Notes under the pieces: model-generated
The model's database searches: none
What the model saw: only the letters and a program-made list of their open reading frames with translations
Told to the model about the DNA's origin: nothing
Program-made: the position numbers and the translations under genes
Assembly: GCF_000002875.2 (NCBI RefSeq)
Contig: NC_009420.2
Span: forward strand, 122,001 to 186,000
Source of the DNA: Leishmania infantum JPCM5
Taxonomy: Eukaryota; Euglenozoa; Kinetoplastea; Trypanosomatida; Trypanosomatidae
DNA length: 64,000 nt
Direction: 5' to 3'
In this document: piece by piece, positions 52,335 through 61,931 of the stretch
How the letters are laid out: each line of letters starts with the position of its first letter
Position numbering within the stretch: position 1 is the stretch's first letter

Positions 52335-52979
52335 ATGTCGGCCACGCACGCACTGCGCGACAAGTGGTTTGTTAGCTTTCTGCCGCTGCTGACGGCGGAC
52401 ATGGTAAATACAGACTACAAGGGCAACTGGCAATTAGCAGCACAGGAGCGAACTCAGAAGCTCGACTGGATTACGTCGGTAGAAGAGCTCTGGTCTACAA
52501 TGAACTCGCTCCCCAAGGTGCATCAACTAGGAATGGGGAGCACGCTCATATTCGCGCGCAACAACAAGGAGCCGCCGAGCTACGAGGCGTACCCGAACGG
52601 TTCTCGTATAATGATTAATCTCCTGAAGCCGCCGACGACAGATGCCGGTCTCGAGTTGGTGCTGGCTGTTGTGATGGGTGAGACGGCAGCGGAGAAGGCG
52701 AGTGATGGGAAACCCGTTTGCGATGTGCTGCGCATTGCTGCCCGCCCCAGCCGCGAGCACTCGGAGCAGATTCGTGTGGAGGTGTGGCTTAGCGACTCCA
52801 CCCGCTCCCACGCCGTTGCTGAGTTTCTCGCAGAGGCGATGAGGGAAAAAGGCTTAGCTGCCAACTCGTATAATATCGCGGAGGCCAGCTTTGACGCTGC
52901 CGCCCCCAGTAAAGATAAGAAGGTGTTGGCCGCCTCCACGACGCTGAGTCCTTCGTCGCCGCCGATGATGAAGGATTAG
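52335..52979 (+). CDS. EIF4E5: Cap-binding translation initiation factor eIF4E family, EIF4E5-like
   Basis: The start is taken at the ATG at 52335, just after the predicted splice site, giving MSATHALRDKWFVSFLPLLT. The TAG is at 52977-52979 and the product is 214 aa. The eIF4E fold is readable: HALRDKW at the start, GNWQLAAQ (Trp32, equivalent to human Trp56), VEELWSTMNSL (Trp53, equivalent to Trp73 for eIF4G contact), MGSTLIFARNNKEPPSYEAY, then LELVLAVVMGE and VEVWLSDS (Trp151, equivalent to Trp166). The second cap-stacking Trp (human Trp102-Glu103) is Tyr83-Glu84 here. Trypanosomatids have six eIF4E paralogues. The small size, this substitution and the position beside S27a and near CRK3 point to EIF4E5; the paralogue number rests on recalled gene order. 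Residues after about 185 are Ser/Pro/Lys tail. Confidence 0.82.
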   Translation: MSATHALRDKWFVSFLPLLTADMVNTDYKGNWQLAAQERTQKLDWITSVEELWSTMNSLPKVHQLGMGSTLIFARNNKEPPSYEAYPNGSRIMINLLKPPTTDAGLELVLAVVMGETAAEKASDGKPVCDVLRIAARPSREHSEQIRVEVWLSDSTRSHAVAEFLAEAMREKGLAANSYNIAEASFDAAAPSKDKKVLAASTTLSPSSPPMMKD

Positions 52980-54263
52980 CCGCCCAGATCATTCGCGGGT
53001 CGTTGCAAATGTCGTGTTTTTCCGATTCTATCCTTCACTAACCGGCTCCCGCGGCACACATCCCATCCGCTCGACGCTTCTGTGCGTTCGACGCGCGGGG
53101 GCCGCGCCGCTGCAGAACGGATGAGAGCCACCTTGTTGTTGGGGGAGGGGAGAGTGGATGGTGAGGCGGGCCTTGTGTGCACACGCGTGTCTCCAGTAAA
53201 CAAGGAGCCGACGACGAGCGGGGAAGCAAAGGGGGCAACAGCTAATCACGCAGACCCACAGAAAAAAAAGACTAAGCGCACATGCACGCAACGGCCAGCA
53301 GAGGCGATTTATCCTTGCGCTCGTTTTCCATCTCGTAAAGCGACATTAAGGCAACGAAGAGAACAAAGTCAGCAGGAGAGGGGGAGGATAGAGACACGCG
53401 ATACGGCCACGGAGCATCAATAGCAGAGAACGTGCTACCGTGGGGCTTGCGTGTCGGCTGCGCACAGACGGTGTGCATGGGTGTGCACAGCGCAAAAAAA
53501 AAGAGAGAAGCTGCAAGGGCACTTGATGGGCTGAAAGAGAAGTCGAAGACAAGCGCGTGACTCACTGGGGGAGGAGAGGGTCAGTGGGAGGCTCGCATGA
53601 GGCTAGCAGCACAGGTACACAGACTCTATTAGTGGTGTTTTTTTTCTTGCTCTCTAGCGGGCGATTGTTTTCACTCTACGGCTGTTCCCACGCTCTTCTT
53701 CCCCTTTTTGTGGCGGGTGCCGCTGTCTTGTCTTTTCTTCCCTCTTTGGTGCCTCGTTCTTCGCGTGTGTACTCCTCCTGAGGGCCAGTGGCATGCCGTG
53801 TGCTCATCTCTCTGCCTGCTCGGTGCACGTATGAGTTCCAGGCGGGAGTGGGCGTGTGCACTTGCTTGCACGACTACGTGAAGGCCTTTATGGATGCACC
53901 TCCACACTCTCATTCTTCTTTTTCTCTCTTCATATTTGTGTAATAGAGTTTACTTCTCTATTTGCCACCTGCATGCGACTCTCTCTCTGGTTCACTGGAC
54001 TTCACTGTCCTGCTCACTGCCGAGGACTCTCTCCCGCTCTTAGCGTCCCTGTAGGATTCTCTCCTCTCCCTTCCCTATCTGTGTGCTTCATCTTCCGACC
54101 ACGTGCTCGTTTTCTTTGTGTGTTTTCTCTTCATTTTTCTTTTCTTTTTCCTTTTTTTTTGCCTTTGCCCACACCCCTTTTCGTTTTTTTTTCCCGTGTG
54201 CGTGCGCGTGTAACGGCTTGCCCTATCCCCTCTTGTCGAACCGTAAATATCTACTCGACATAC

Positions 54264-54285
54264 GCACACACACACACACACACAC
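54264..54285. repeat. (CA)n microsatellite
   Basis: About eleven CA units lie upstream of the S27a fusion gene. Confidence 0.9.
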
Positions 54286-55087
54286 GCACATACGCACGCA
54301 CATACGCAAGCACAGTCCAGAGGTCAGCACGTTGTTCTCTTCATCTCCCCTCACCAAAAAAGCAAAAAAAAAGCAACAACAAGAGAGACGATAAAAAAAA
54401 AACAAAGACGCTTGCCTCACGTTATGCTCCTTTCATTTCTCAGCTAATCGATGCAACCAAGCCCCTCCCCTCCTCTCCCCCTCGAAAGGGACAGTGCAAA
54501 CACAATTAGAGCAGTAACCCGTGGTGCTTCTAAGGCAAGCAACAACCTCAGAGAGGCTGTCAGAGCAGTGCGATGGCACAAAATTCTCTCACCTTTCAAG
54601 CGTCCACCCCTCATTCTCTTATCTACACTTGGGTGCACGGCTGTCTTTGCACACCGTCGTCTGTATTCTGTTGCACCAACACATTAGCCCACCGTGCGAT
54701 GGAGGGCTGGGAGGCTTGCGTAAGATCGACCCCATTTTTGTGCATGAGAACTGAGGGAGAGAGAGAAAAGATGGTAGCATCTGTGCCATCTTGTTCTCGG
54801 GGGTGTTCACTGCATCCCTCTCGCACTCGGTTGCGCCGACTACTAAGTAGCAGTGCCTTAGTTTTTCCAGTAACCAACGACCAGCACCATGCTTTGCGCT
54901 GCAGCTCTTTTCGGGTTCGACGCGCGGTGCCCGACCACTGCGCATGTAGATCACCTCCCCTTTTCCCATTAATCCTCTCTACTTTCCACTTCGCGCTTCT
55001 CTCCTACTTTTTGTCTACGCGTGTCTTGTCGCTGTGTGCGACTGATGTTTATACACAATGATGATCGCGCCAACAAATATGCCGCCC

Positions 55088-55106
55088 CCGCCTCTCTTTC
55101 ATGCAG
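55088..55106 (+). promoter_or_regulatory. Predicted spliced-leader acceptor for the S27a fusion gene
   Basis: The pyrimidine-rich CCGCCTCTCTTTCATGCAG ends in AG at 55105-55106, 16 nt before the ATG at 55123. Such a short leader is typical of highly expressed ribosomal-protein genes in trypanosomatids. Confidence 0.5.
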
Positions 55107-55122
55107 AGAAGAGAAGGAAGAC

Positions 55123-55581
55123 ATGCAGATCTTCGTCAAGAACGCCGCCGGCCGCTCGGTGGCTGTGCGCGTGTCCGCCGAGGACACCGTCGCCTCCCTC
55201 AAGGCACAGGCCAACGTGACGCAGGGCAACCTCTTCTTCGCGGGCATGTGCCTCGCCGAGGAGGAGACGCTCGCCGCTTACGGTCTGTCCAAGGAGTCCA
55301 CCGTCGACGTTGTCATCCCGGTGGAGGGTGGTAAGGGCAAGAAGAAGAAGAAGCGCATCTTCACGAAGCCGAAGAAGCCGACGCACCGCCACAAGCTGGA
55401 GAAGATGCGCGCGCTCAAGTACTTCAAGGTGACAGAGAACGACGACGGCTCCTACAAGGTGGAGCGCACGCGCCAGGACTGCCCGCACCCCCAGTGCGGT
55501 GCCGGCGTGTACATGGCCCAGCACAAGGACCGTCAGTACTGCGGCAAGTGCCACTTGACCTACAAGGCGGAGAGCAAGTAA
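55123..55581 (+). CDS. RPS27A: Ubiquitin-like protein / ribosomal protein eS31 (S27a) fusion
   Basis: The ATG is at 55123, the TAA at 55579-55581, and the product is 152 aa. Residues 1-70 are a ubiquitin-fold leader ([20 protein letters not shown], then [20 protein letters not shown]) ending in Gly69-Gly70, followed directly by [15 protein letters not shown]. Residues from 71 on are eS31/S27a with its zinc finger: Cys120, Cys125, Cys140, Cys143 ([14 protein letters not shown]). eS31 is a small-subunit protein near the decoding beak. The leader lacks the ubiquitin tail LRLRGG (it has IPVEGG) and looks more like FUBI, the leader of eS30 in animals. It should be cleaved at GG by a deubiquitinase before ribosome assembly. 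Third codon positions are almost all G or C, as expected for very high expression. Confidence 0.95.
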   Translation: MQIFVKNAAGRSVAVRVSAEDTVASLKAQANVTQGNLFFAGMCLAEEETLAAYGLSKESTVDVVIPVEGGKGKKKKKRIFTKPKKPTHRHKLEKMRALKYFKVTENDDGSYKVERTRQDCPHPQCGAGVYMAQHKDRQYCGKCHLTYKAESK

Positions 55582-56615
55582 AGCTGAGGCGTAGTGCATG
55601 CGCCGACGCTCCCACGCGTGCATGTATGTGTGCCAGGCGGAATCCTTCTCTTTTTCCTCTATAGTTTCTTATTCTCCTTTTTTTTTACTTTCGCTGCCTT
55701 CCGTAGTGGCGCATGCCACTTGTCTTTCAACAAGGAAGGGATGCACTCACTGCGTTATCGGCCACCTGCAAGTAGAAAGGACAGGAATAGATAGAGTGCG
55801 TGAATGGGCTTGTGGAGCGAGAAGATAGTGGCTTGCGCGTGCGAAGTGCACCTGCGATCCCCCCTCTCCTCTCTCTTCTCTCCTGCCACCTCGTCCCCCC
55901 GCCGTTTGGCGCTGTTTCGCTGCTGTGCACGCTGTGGAACAGTGACGCACGACGATGGCAAGGGTTGTCTCACCCACTCCACAGGCAAGGTGCAGCGAAC
56001 GCGCGTTGGTGTTTTAAGGCCATGAGAGAGGAAGGACAGGTCAGCTGGAGGAGGGTGTGTGTGCGCGCTCCCTCCTCTTACTTTGACTTCGCCCTTTACG
56101 TATCACGTGCGCCCCCTCCACGCTCGATTCAATGTGTGTCTATCCTGATAGTTGCTTGCGACGCGGCATGGTAAGTGCTAAAGGAACAAAAAAACGGCAG
56201 TGTGCGTGACGCGTCATCTCCTACATCTCGCCTCTCTCCTCTGCGCTCCTACTGTCTCCCTCGCGCGTGTTTGTGTTTGCGTGTGTCTGTGTGCAGCTAG
56301 GAGCGACAGCGAATCGGCAGCCAGGAGCTGCGCGTCGCACCAGCACACCCTTTCCCACACACAAGTGAATCGCCATCATTACACCCTCCGCTCATTAGGC
56401 TTCCACAAACATACATATCCGTCTCCGCACCGATTCCCAAAGGCGACGCTTTTTCATTGACTTCCCTCTCCTTGTGCTATCCTTACATTGGCTGCCGCAT
56501 CTGAACGCACTACACACAAACGAAAGCATACATCTCATTCGACATCCACCTTCTCGCGCCATTCGACCTCCCTCAGCAGCTGTTTCGACTATATACCCCT
56601 CCCCACCCCCTTGAA
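55582..56615. other. Intergenic/UTR region
   Basis: No gene is seen. It holds the S27a 3'UTR (T-run near 55678-55686) and a long pyrimidine-rich leader for the J-domain gene at about 56540-56612. Confidence 0.6.
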
Positions 56616-57530
56616 ATGGGCCTCTCTGACCTTGACGAGGACGAACCGGTGCCTCACTTGCCTCGATCAGCGGTCTTGATCTCACCACCACCACCACCAC
56701 GGTCCGTCATCGCGGCCGGCTCCGCCACTACCACAACCGTCTCCCTCATGACGACGTTCAATCAAAACAGCACCAGCGGTAAAACCTCCGTGCTGGACGA
56801 CTTGTTCAGCAGCGTCAACGTCAGCGCCCCTGCCAGTACCGCTGGCGCCAGTGCGCCACCCATGTGTTTCTCGTCCTCCGCCTCGGCCACCCAGAATGCT
56901 ACGCCAACAGCCGCTGCTGACGCCGCTTCAAGCGTTCTGAATGACCTTTTCTCAACCCCAGATGTAGCATCGTCTGAAAAGAGCGACAAGTACGGCAGCG
57001 TGGGTGAGGCACACGCCATGATTTACGTGGACGGCAGCAGCGGCAGCGCAGAGGATGGCGTTACCAACCTGTTTGACCTTTCGAAGCCAGTGAAGAAAGA
57101 CAAGTACAACAATGCGGAGAGTTTCCTTGAGGCCTTTGAACGGCAAGGCAAAAAGAGCGGCAGTGGCGGCGGCCGCCATGACGAGCGCAAAACACTCGCC
57201 GACCTGACGCGCAACAAGGACGACAATAAAGTTCGAGCTCGCTTGCTGCCCCTCATGAATTACTACGATGTGCTCGGGGTCGCCCCAACGGCGTCTGAGG
57301 AGGAGATCAAGCGCAGCTACAAGAAGAAAGCGCTGCAGCTGCACCCTGACCGCGCCGGTCGCGATCAGACGCAGGAGGAGGCAGAACTGTTCAAGGTAAT
57401 CACCAAAGCCAATGAGGTGCTTTCAGACGCGGAGCAGCGCCGCATGTACGACGCAAGTCTTGCCAGTGGTGCAGGGCAGCCAGCTATGGCCCCGTCGGCG
57501 GCAGACTGGTGGAGTCACATGCAGAGCTGA
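56616..57530 (+). CDS. J-domain (DnaJ-like) protein with disordered N-terminus
   Basis: The frame from the ATG at 56616 to the TGA at 57528-57530 gives 304 aa. A second ATG at 56748 (MTTFNQNSTSGKTSVLDDLF) would give 260 aa and may be the true start, because residues 1-44 are Pro/Ser/Thr-rich and run straight out of a pyrimidine tract. The C-terminal J-domain (about residues 215-285) reads NYYDVLGVAPTASEEEIKRS with an intact HPD (QLHPDRAG) and ends EVLSDAEQRRMYDA. The N-terminal part has two similar short motifs, SVLDDLFSSV and SVLNDLFSTP, plus NLFDLSKP and SFLEAFERQGKK, which resemble short peptide motifs of endocytic or vesicle-coat adaptors. An auxilin-like Hsp70 partner is possible but unproven. 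No membrane helix or signal is present. Confidence 0.85.
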   Translation: MGLSDLDEDEPVPHLPRSAVLISPPPPPRSVIAAGSATTTTVSLMTTFNQNSTSGKTSVLDDLFSSVNVSAPASTAGASAPPMCFSSSASATQNATPTAAADAASSVLNDLFSTPDVASSEKSDKYGSVGEAHAMIYVDGSSGSAEDGVTNLFDLSKPVKKDKYNNAESFLEAFERQGKKSGSGGGRHDERKTLADLTRNKDDNKVRARLLPLMNYYDVLGVAPTASEEEIKRSYKKKALQLHPDRAGRDQTQEEAELFKVITKANEVLSDAEQRRMYDASLASGAGQPAMAPSAADWWSHMQS

Positions 57531-57789
57531 TCTGTCAATTTGCACTCTGCCACGTATCAACGAAGGCGCGTCACGCTTGACTGTTGCACCGCGATTTTTG
57601 TGCTGCGTTTCGATTGCGCTTGCCACCACTTTTTTTCTGCTCCCGCACACTCTTTTTCTCGGTATAAGCGTTTTATTTCAAAGCACGTCTGTTCGTGCGT
57701 GTGGGCAGCGAGGTGATGGGTTTAGTTTTTTTGGAGCGCATGAGCGTGCTAGTTGGAGATGGTGCTGGCCTCACCGCTATGCGCCTTTC

Positions 57790-58570
57790 TTGAGTGTGGC
57801 TTGCGTGCAGGATGCGTGCGATCCGGCGCTGTGCCCGGTGTGCCACGTGCGGTTCCGCGGATCGCTGGAGGCTCGAGGCAGACTGCACATCGGGCTTGAT
57901 GGTGCACGCAATGGTGCGGCCGCGCACGTCTCACTCGCGCAGCATGGGCCTCCCCCGTCGGGTGTCTGCGGCTGCTCCCTGTGCCCCTTCAGGGCGGCCG
58001 TGCGGAAGCTCTTTGTGCGCTGGCGCGTGATTGTCCGCGTGCCCCTTCCACTTGCCACACACACCCGCTCCTGTCACGCGCGTGCGGATTGAGGAGGTGG
58101 AGCGCCCCTGCCGGCACAGACTCGTAGCCGCGCCGACACGCCTCCTCCCTCTCCTCCCGCTCCTCTCTCCCCTCGCATGGCATCGACGGGAAACGGCAGA
58201 TGAGGGCAGCGAGCCACCCCCCTTCCCCCCCTCCCCCCCCCAATGCACACAGTGGATGCGTGCGAAGTGTGCGGCCTCTCCCCCATGCGGCCGGGCGGGT
58301 GCGATGAGGCACGACGAGAGCGCCGCGAATGGCGCCGTCGAGCCCTCCCGACTGCGGTGTGAAGGGTGCCCACACCACCTTGTGGGATGCCGCGGCTGGA
58401 AGCGACTGAGAGGGCGCAGCACGTGTGCGAAGGAAGGGACGAGGAAGGACAGGAGGAGCCTGCTTAGACGCGTGGCCCCGATCCGGCGGCTGGACGCTGC
58501 GCCCTCGAGGACCCGGATGTAGTCGCGGCGCCACAGGAGGTGGGTGCGCTGCGGTTGGATGCGTATACGT
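57790..58570 (+). mobile_element. SIDER2-like degenerate retroposon in the J-domain gene 3'UTR
   Basis: A block of about 780 bases is far more GC-rich than surrounding UTR and has neither coding nor microsatellite texture. Its wording matches what is remembered of Leishmania SIDER2 elements: a GATTGAGGAGGTGGAGCGCC segment (58087-58106), TCGCATGGCATCGACGGG (58173-58190), a CGAATGGCGCCGTCG segment near 58326-58340, CGTGGCCCCGATCC (58471-58484), and GCGCCACAGGAGGTGGGTGCG (58528-58548; shown in part) close to the right end. SIDER2 are truncated, inactive relatives of ingi/DIRE retroposons, enriched in 3'UTRs in the sense orientation, where they can lower mRNA stability. No poly(A) tail or target-site duplication was found by eye. 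Boundaries are approximate, and a database comparison has not been done. Confidence 0.62.
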
Positions 58571-59419
58571 TTTCTAACTTTTTGGTGTTTGAGCGGACGC
58601 GATGAAAGGAAGCGGTGCGAGCATGATTCGTTTTGTCAGACACAGATGCCCTCCCTGTGCACATGGGCGTGAAAGGCCTGCATCTCTGACATTGCACGGA
58701 TACTATTCGCTCTCCGAGAAAACCCTCCCCCTTCTGTGACGGTGTTGTGGATCTCATGGTTGCGTAGCTCTGTTCTCTCTCTCTCGTGGTTACTCGAGGC
58801 TGGATGACGCCGTTTTTCGTTTTCCATTCGTTTTATTGCTCTTTTCTGTGCCAGTTTACAGACGGTGTATCTCCGGGGACGTGATGATGTGCGACCTTCG
58901 TCCGCTGATTCTCTCGTTCTCTGTTTCTTCACCTGTTTGCCTGCTTGCGGCGATCGTGTGGCCTGTTCCTCTATCACGTGTCTTTGTACATGCAGGACAT
59001 AATGTGGGCGTGCGCGTATATCATGTGCCCTTCATTGTGCTGTTCTCTCTAAAGTTGCCGCGCCTGTGTTGCGGATGCACGTTCAACCCCCCTCCTGCTG
59101 AGTCAGACACTCTGCCCGCTATCCCTCTCAGCACATCTCCATGGACGTACGCAAACAAATGGCAAAGAAATACGAAGACGCGACTGCCCTGCTGCCCGCT
59201 CCCTTATCAAGAGCAATGGTGGTCTCTCTCTCCCCGTGTCTCGTCTCGCCTCTCCCCTCCAATGTACCTTCCCCTCTCCACTGCGCCTGATACGGTGTTG
59301 TCTCCTCCCACCCCTCCTCGGCCGAAACGCACAGAAGCCGTTGCGAGCATTCGAGCTTGCAGATCGACTCATTCTTACCGCGCCATTTTTCGCCATCGCT
59401 TCTTGTGGTTTCATCTACG

Positions 59420-59449
59420 CCGCCTTTCCGTTTTACAATACCGCGGTAG
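59420..59449 (+). promoter_or_regulatory. Predicted spliced-leader acceptor for ATP synthase epsilon
   Basis: A pyrimidine tract (GCCGCCTTTCCGTTTTAC) is followed by AG at 59448-59449 and then CCTTTCGCCA before the ATG at 59460. The leader would be about 10 nt. Confidence 0.4.
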
Positions 59450-59459
59450 CCTTTCGCCA

Positions 59460-59684
59460 ATGATGCTCCGCCGCTCCCTCATAGCCCTCAACTGGCGTGA
59501 CCAGGGCATCAGCTACGTCAAGTACCTTAATGTAACGACCGAAGCGCTCCACATGGCCACTAAGGATAAGGCGCGCGCCAAGTACTCGCGCTTCTCCGCT
59601 CCCAACTATGTTGCGATGAAGAACGACAGCACTGGCGCGATGGAGGAGGTGAAGAAGGTGCCCGCCTTCACGAAGGACTACTAG
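59460..59684 (+). CDS. Mitochondrial F1-ATPase epsilon subunit
   Basis: The ATG is at 59460 (a second at 59463), the TAG at 59682-59684, and the product is 74 aa. The match is NWRDQGISYVKYLNVTTEAL, equivalent to the eukaryotic 'YWR.AG.SY..Y......A.R..LK' epsilon signature, followed by KDKARAKYSRFSAPNYVAMK. The subunit is a small helix-loop-helix protein that sits on the central stalk of mitochondrial ATP synthase beside gamma and delta. It has no cleavable presequence beyond a short basic start (MMLRRSLIALNW), as usual for this subunit. The open frame continues upstream to 58836 without conserved sequence and is rejected as leader. The gene is easily missed because of its size. Confidence 0.88.
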   Translation: MMLRRSLIALNWRDQGISYVKYLNVTTEALHMATKDKARAKYSRFSAPNYVAMKNDSTGAMEEVKKVPAFTKDY

Positions 59685-61364
59685 GCATGACTCGCGAGGA
59701 ACCCACACCGATACAGGACACACGCGCTCACAGACCAACAGCTTTTGAAGCAGACACGCAACGCGACACAGTCCCGGATGCGGCGTAGAAGCGAGCGACG
59801 ACTGGCGTTTGCCAAGGCGACGCTTATTGCTCGACGATGGCGGTGCCATGCCGCTTTCTCTTTTTATCGCTCTGTGTGTGTGCGTGTGTGTGCATGCGTG
59901 TGTCTTGAGTGATTCGTCACTCTGGGGATGGCCGTCTCAGCGCGTCACGATAGGGCGGTTGTAGTAAGTTGAAACAAAAGAAGGGGACGAACATCTCACG
60001 TAGTCCCGGTAGGAAGCAAACCGAGCACTAACGTATGAGCAGCCGACGCAACGAGGAGGCTCTTGGGCCACATACACTGTAAATGCCGTAAAGGTGCGCG
60101 TGCCCTTGGCGACAGAGCATCTACACACACCGGCTTCAATCGGTGGAGGGGAAGACTCTACGCCATCTTTTTTTTTTTGTGTCAACAGAAGATAGTGGCG
60201 TGAATGTGCGCGTCCGCCGAGAGGGTGGGTGAGGGCGTAAGAGAAACTTCACCCCTCGGTAGATGCGACCTCCGTGCTTAGCATTCGCAGAGAGAGGGGG
60301 ACAAGGAAAGGCTGAACAGTTTGCCATCACGTTTCGTCTCGCGCGCTTCCTTCTTAGGGAGAATCGGCCTTCCGGTGTGGCGTTTTTCGCTCGAAGTCAA
60401 GCTCATGTTTGCGTACTATCCTTCTTCTCGTTGCTACCTCTTTCCTTATCTTTACTGCTGCGCTTACATCGTCTCCACCTCACTCATCCGTATGCTCTTC
60501 AGTGCGCATTATAACGTCGTCTCTTGCACCCACACACGTTCCTCTTTCCTGCCCTACCCCCGCTCTTGCACATAGCGAGGCCTGCAGAGGAGGAGCACTG
60601 CACTCAGTGACAGTGCGGACGGTCTGAGAGGCCATTCATAAAGAAAGCGCCGCAAAAGCGGCGAAGTCCGCTCCGTGTGGCTTGTTCAGCCCTTTCATGG
60701 AGGCACGCACGAAGCCATTCTGCTAATTGTTGCGCGCTCTTCTCCTGTGCCCTGTCTTGTCGTTCGTGGGTTTTTTCATCGTCATTCTTCAAGTCGCTCT
60801 TGCTGTAACCGTTGGCTGTGTGTGCGTGTGTGTGAGGAGGGTTGCACTAGTGCGCCTCAGTGAAGGTGTATGTGCGCGTCTCCGCAAGACCAGTCTTGCT
60901 CGTAAAACCAGCGCTGGATATCCCCGGGGATCTTTGTGTCCCTATCTATACCTGCAGACTGCACGCCGCAACCGCACACGAAAAGAAACCAACCGCACCA
61001 GGTGGGAGACGCGCTTGGACGTTGTTGTTGCTCCGCCTTCTCTTTCTCGTCTATTATTGTCCTTATCGCTTCTTTCGCGTTCTCACATCGGGCCTCAGCC
61101 GACCACAACACTCCCCTCTCTTTTCCGCGCGTTTGCATTGCCGCACTGGCTACTGAAGCACCATCCTTTTTGCTCTTGCTGTTTTGGGTGTGCGTGCATG
61201 TGCGCTTCTCGCGCCCTGCCACTTTTTTCTTTCCCCTCCCCCTCGCTCGTACGCGTGTGCGGAGGTGACAGTCGGGCGGTCTCGCCTTCTCCGCCCTTTT
61301 TTCCGCCTGCGCTGTATTTGCAGTGACACTCGCGTGGCTTGCGCACGACAAAGGCATCGAGGAA
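59685..61364. other. Intergenic region, 1.7 kb
   Basis: No convincing gene is present. It holds TG-rich sequence near 59871-59890, a T-run at 60169-60178 and pyrimidine-rich leader sequence toward 61323. Confidence 0.55.
61281..61323 (+). promoter_or_regulatory. Predicted spliced-leader acceptor for the DUF3592-like gene
   Basis: A pyrimidine tract (CTCGCCTTCTCCGCCCTTTT and following) is followed by TTTGCAG with AG at 61322-61323. The open frame begins at a GTG overlapping this AG, which argues for the ATG at 61365 as the start. Confidence 0.6.
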
Positions 61365-61931
61365 ATGCCGTGGTATCTCAGCACCTTCCGGGTAGGCTTC
61401 TGTGCCATTTACGCGTACTTTGGGTATGTACAGGTTCGCTGGCTGCTGGAGACCGAGGACCGCTATCGTCGCTCGAGCACATGGAAGCCCGCCGTCGGGA
61501 CGATCTTCGACCACAAGGTGGTTATGACCCGCGGCGGCTCGAGCTACGTGCAGTATAAGTTCAATGTCGATGGCGTCGAATACATAGGCGACCGCTTCCG
61601 CAGCGGCGGCATCCACAAGGAGGAGATGGTCTCGAACCCGACCCTGCTTGGCGCCGGCACGCAGCTGGTCGTCTATTACAACCCCGCTGACCCCTCCGAG
61701 AGTGCCATCAAGCTGCAAGCAGACCGCGGCGCGGAGTCGGTGTTCGTCATTGGCTCACTCCTTTCGTTCCTCATCGCCTTTCGAGCGGTGCGCTGCGAGA
61801 CCATCTTGCCAAACATGTTCTACCGCTTCCTCGGAGTCAACCGGCGCGTTGGCGGGATTTCAGGGCTTCGACAGGCTCGCCCGCACGCGAAGCAGCGCAT
61901 GAAGTACGGCAAACACTCCGGGAGCCTGTAG
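61365..61931 (+). CDS. DUF3592-like two-TM membrane protein
   Basis: The start is taken at the ATG at 61365 (MPWYLSTFRVGFCAIYAYFG), downstream of the predicted splice site. The TAG is at 61929-61931 and the product is 188 aa. The first TM helix spans about residues 6-26 (TFRVGFCAIYAYFGYVQVRW). A soluble beta-rich domain of about 95 residues follows, with the DUF3592 pattern: WKPAVGTIFDHKV, YVQYKFNVDGVEYIGDRF, then QLVVYYNPADPSESAIKL. This is the 'G.....Y.....G......(V/I).YNP..P....' motif. A second TM (VFVIGSLLSFLIAFRAV) precedes a basic C-terminus. DUF3592 proteins have no settled function. Both ends probably face the same side, with the beta domain on the other side of the membrane. Confidence 0.78.
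   Translation: MPWYLSTFRVGFCAIYAYFGYVQVRWLLETEDRYRRSSTWKPAVGTIFDHKVVMTRGGSSYVQYKFNVDGVEYIGDRFRSGGIHKEEMVSNPTLLGAGTQLVVYYNPADPSESAIKLQADRGAESVFVIGSLLSFLIAFRAVRCETILPNMFYRFLGVNRRVGGISGLRQARPHAKQRMKYGKHSGSL

Larger units (their letters stand above)
52980..55122. other. Intergenic region, 2.1 kb
   Basis: No convincing gene is present. It contains T-runs near 53638-53647 and 54152-54160, a CA repeat at 54264-54285 and the acceptor tract of S27a at the right end. Confidence 0.55.
57531..59459. other. 3'UTR/intergenic region containing a GC-rich retroposon-like block
   Basis: No real gene is seen. GC-rich sequence at about 57790-58570 is listed separately as a SIDER2-like element. The rest is ordinary T-rich UTR, with the acceptor tract of the ATPase epsilon gene at the right end. 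ORFs across the GC block are open in several frames on both strands, as GC-rich non-coding DNA often is. Confidence 0.6.

Noticed and set aside
57412..58092. 226-codon plus-strand frame with a CPVC-like string
   Set aside because: It overlaps the end of the J-domain gene in another frame and runs into the GC-rich retroposon-like block, where all frames are open.
58836..59459. 208-codon open extension ahead of ATPase epsilon
   Set aside because: Epsilon subunits are about 50-75 aa. The extension has no conserved sequence and contains a candidate acceptor tract.
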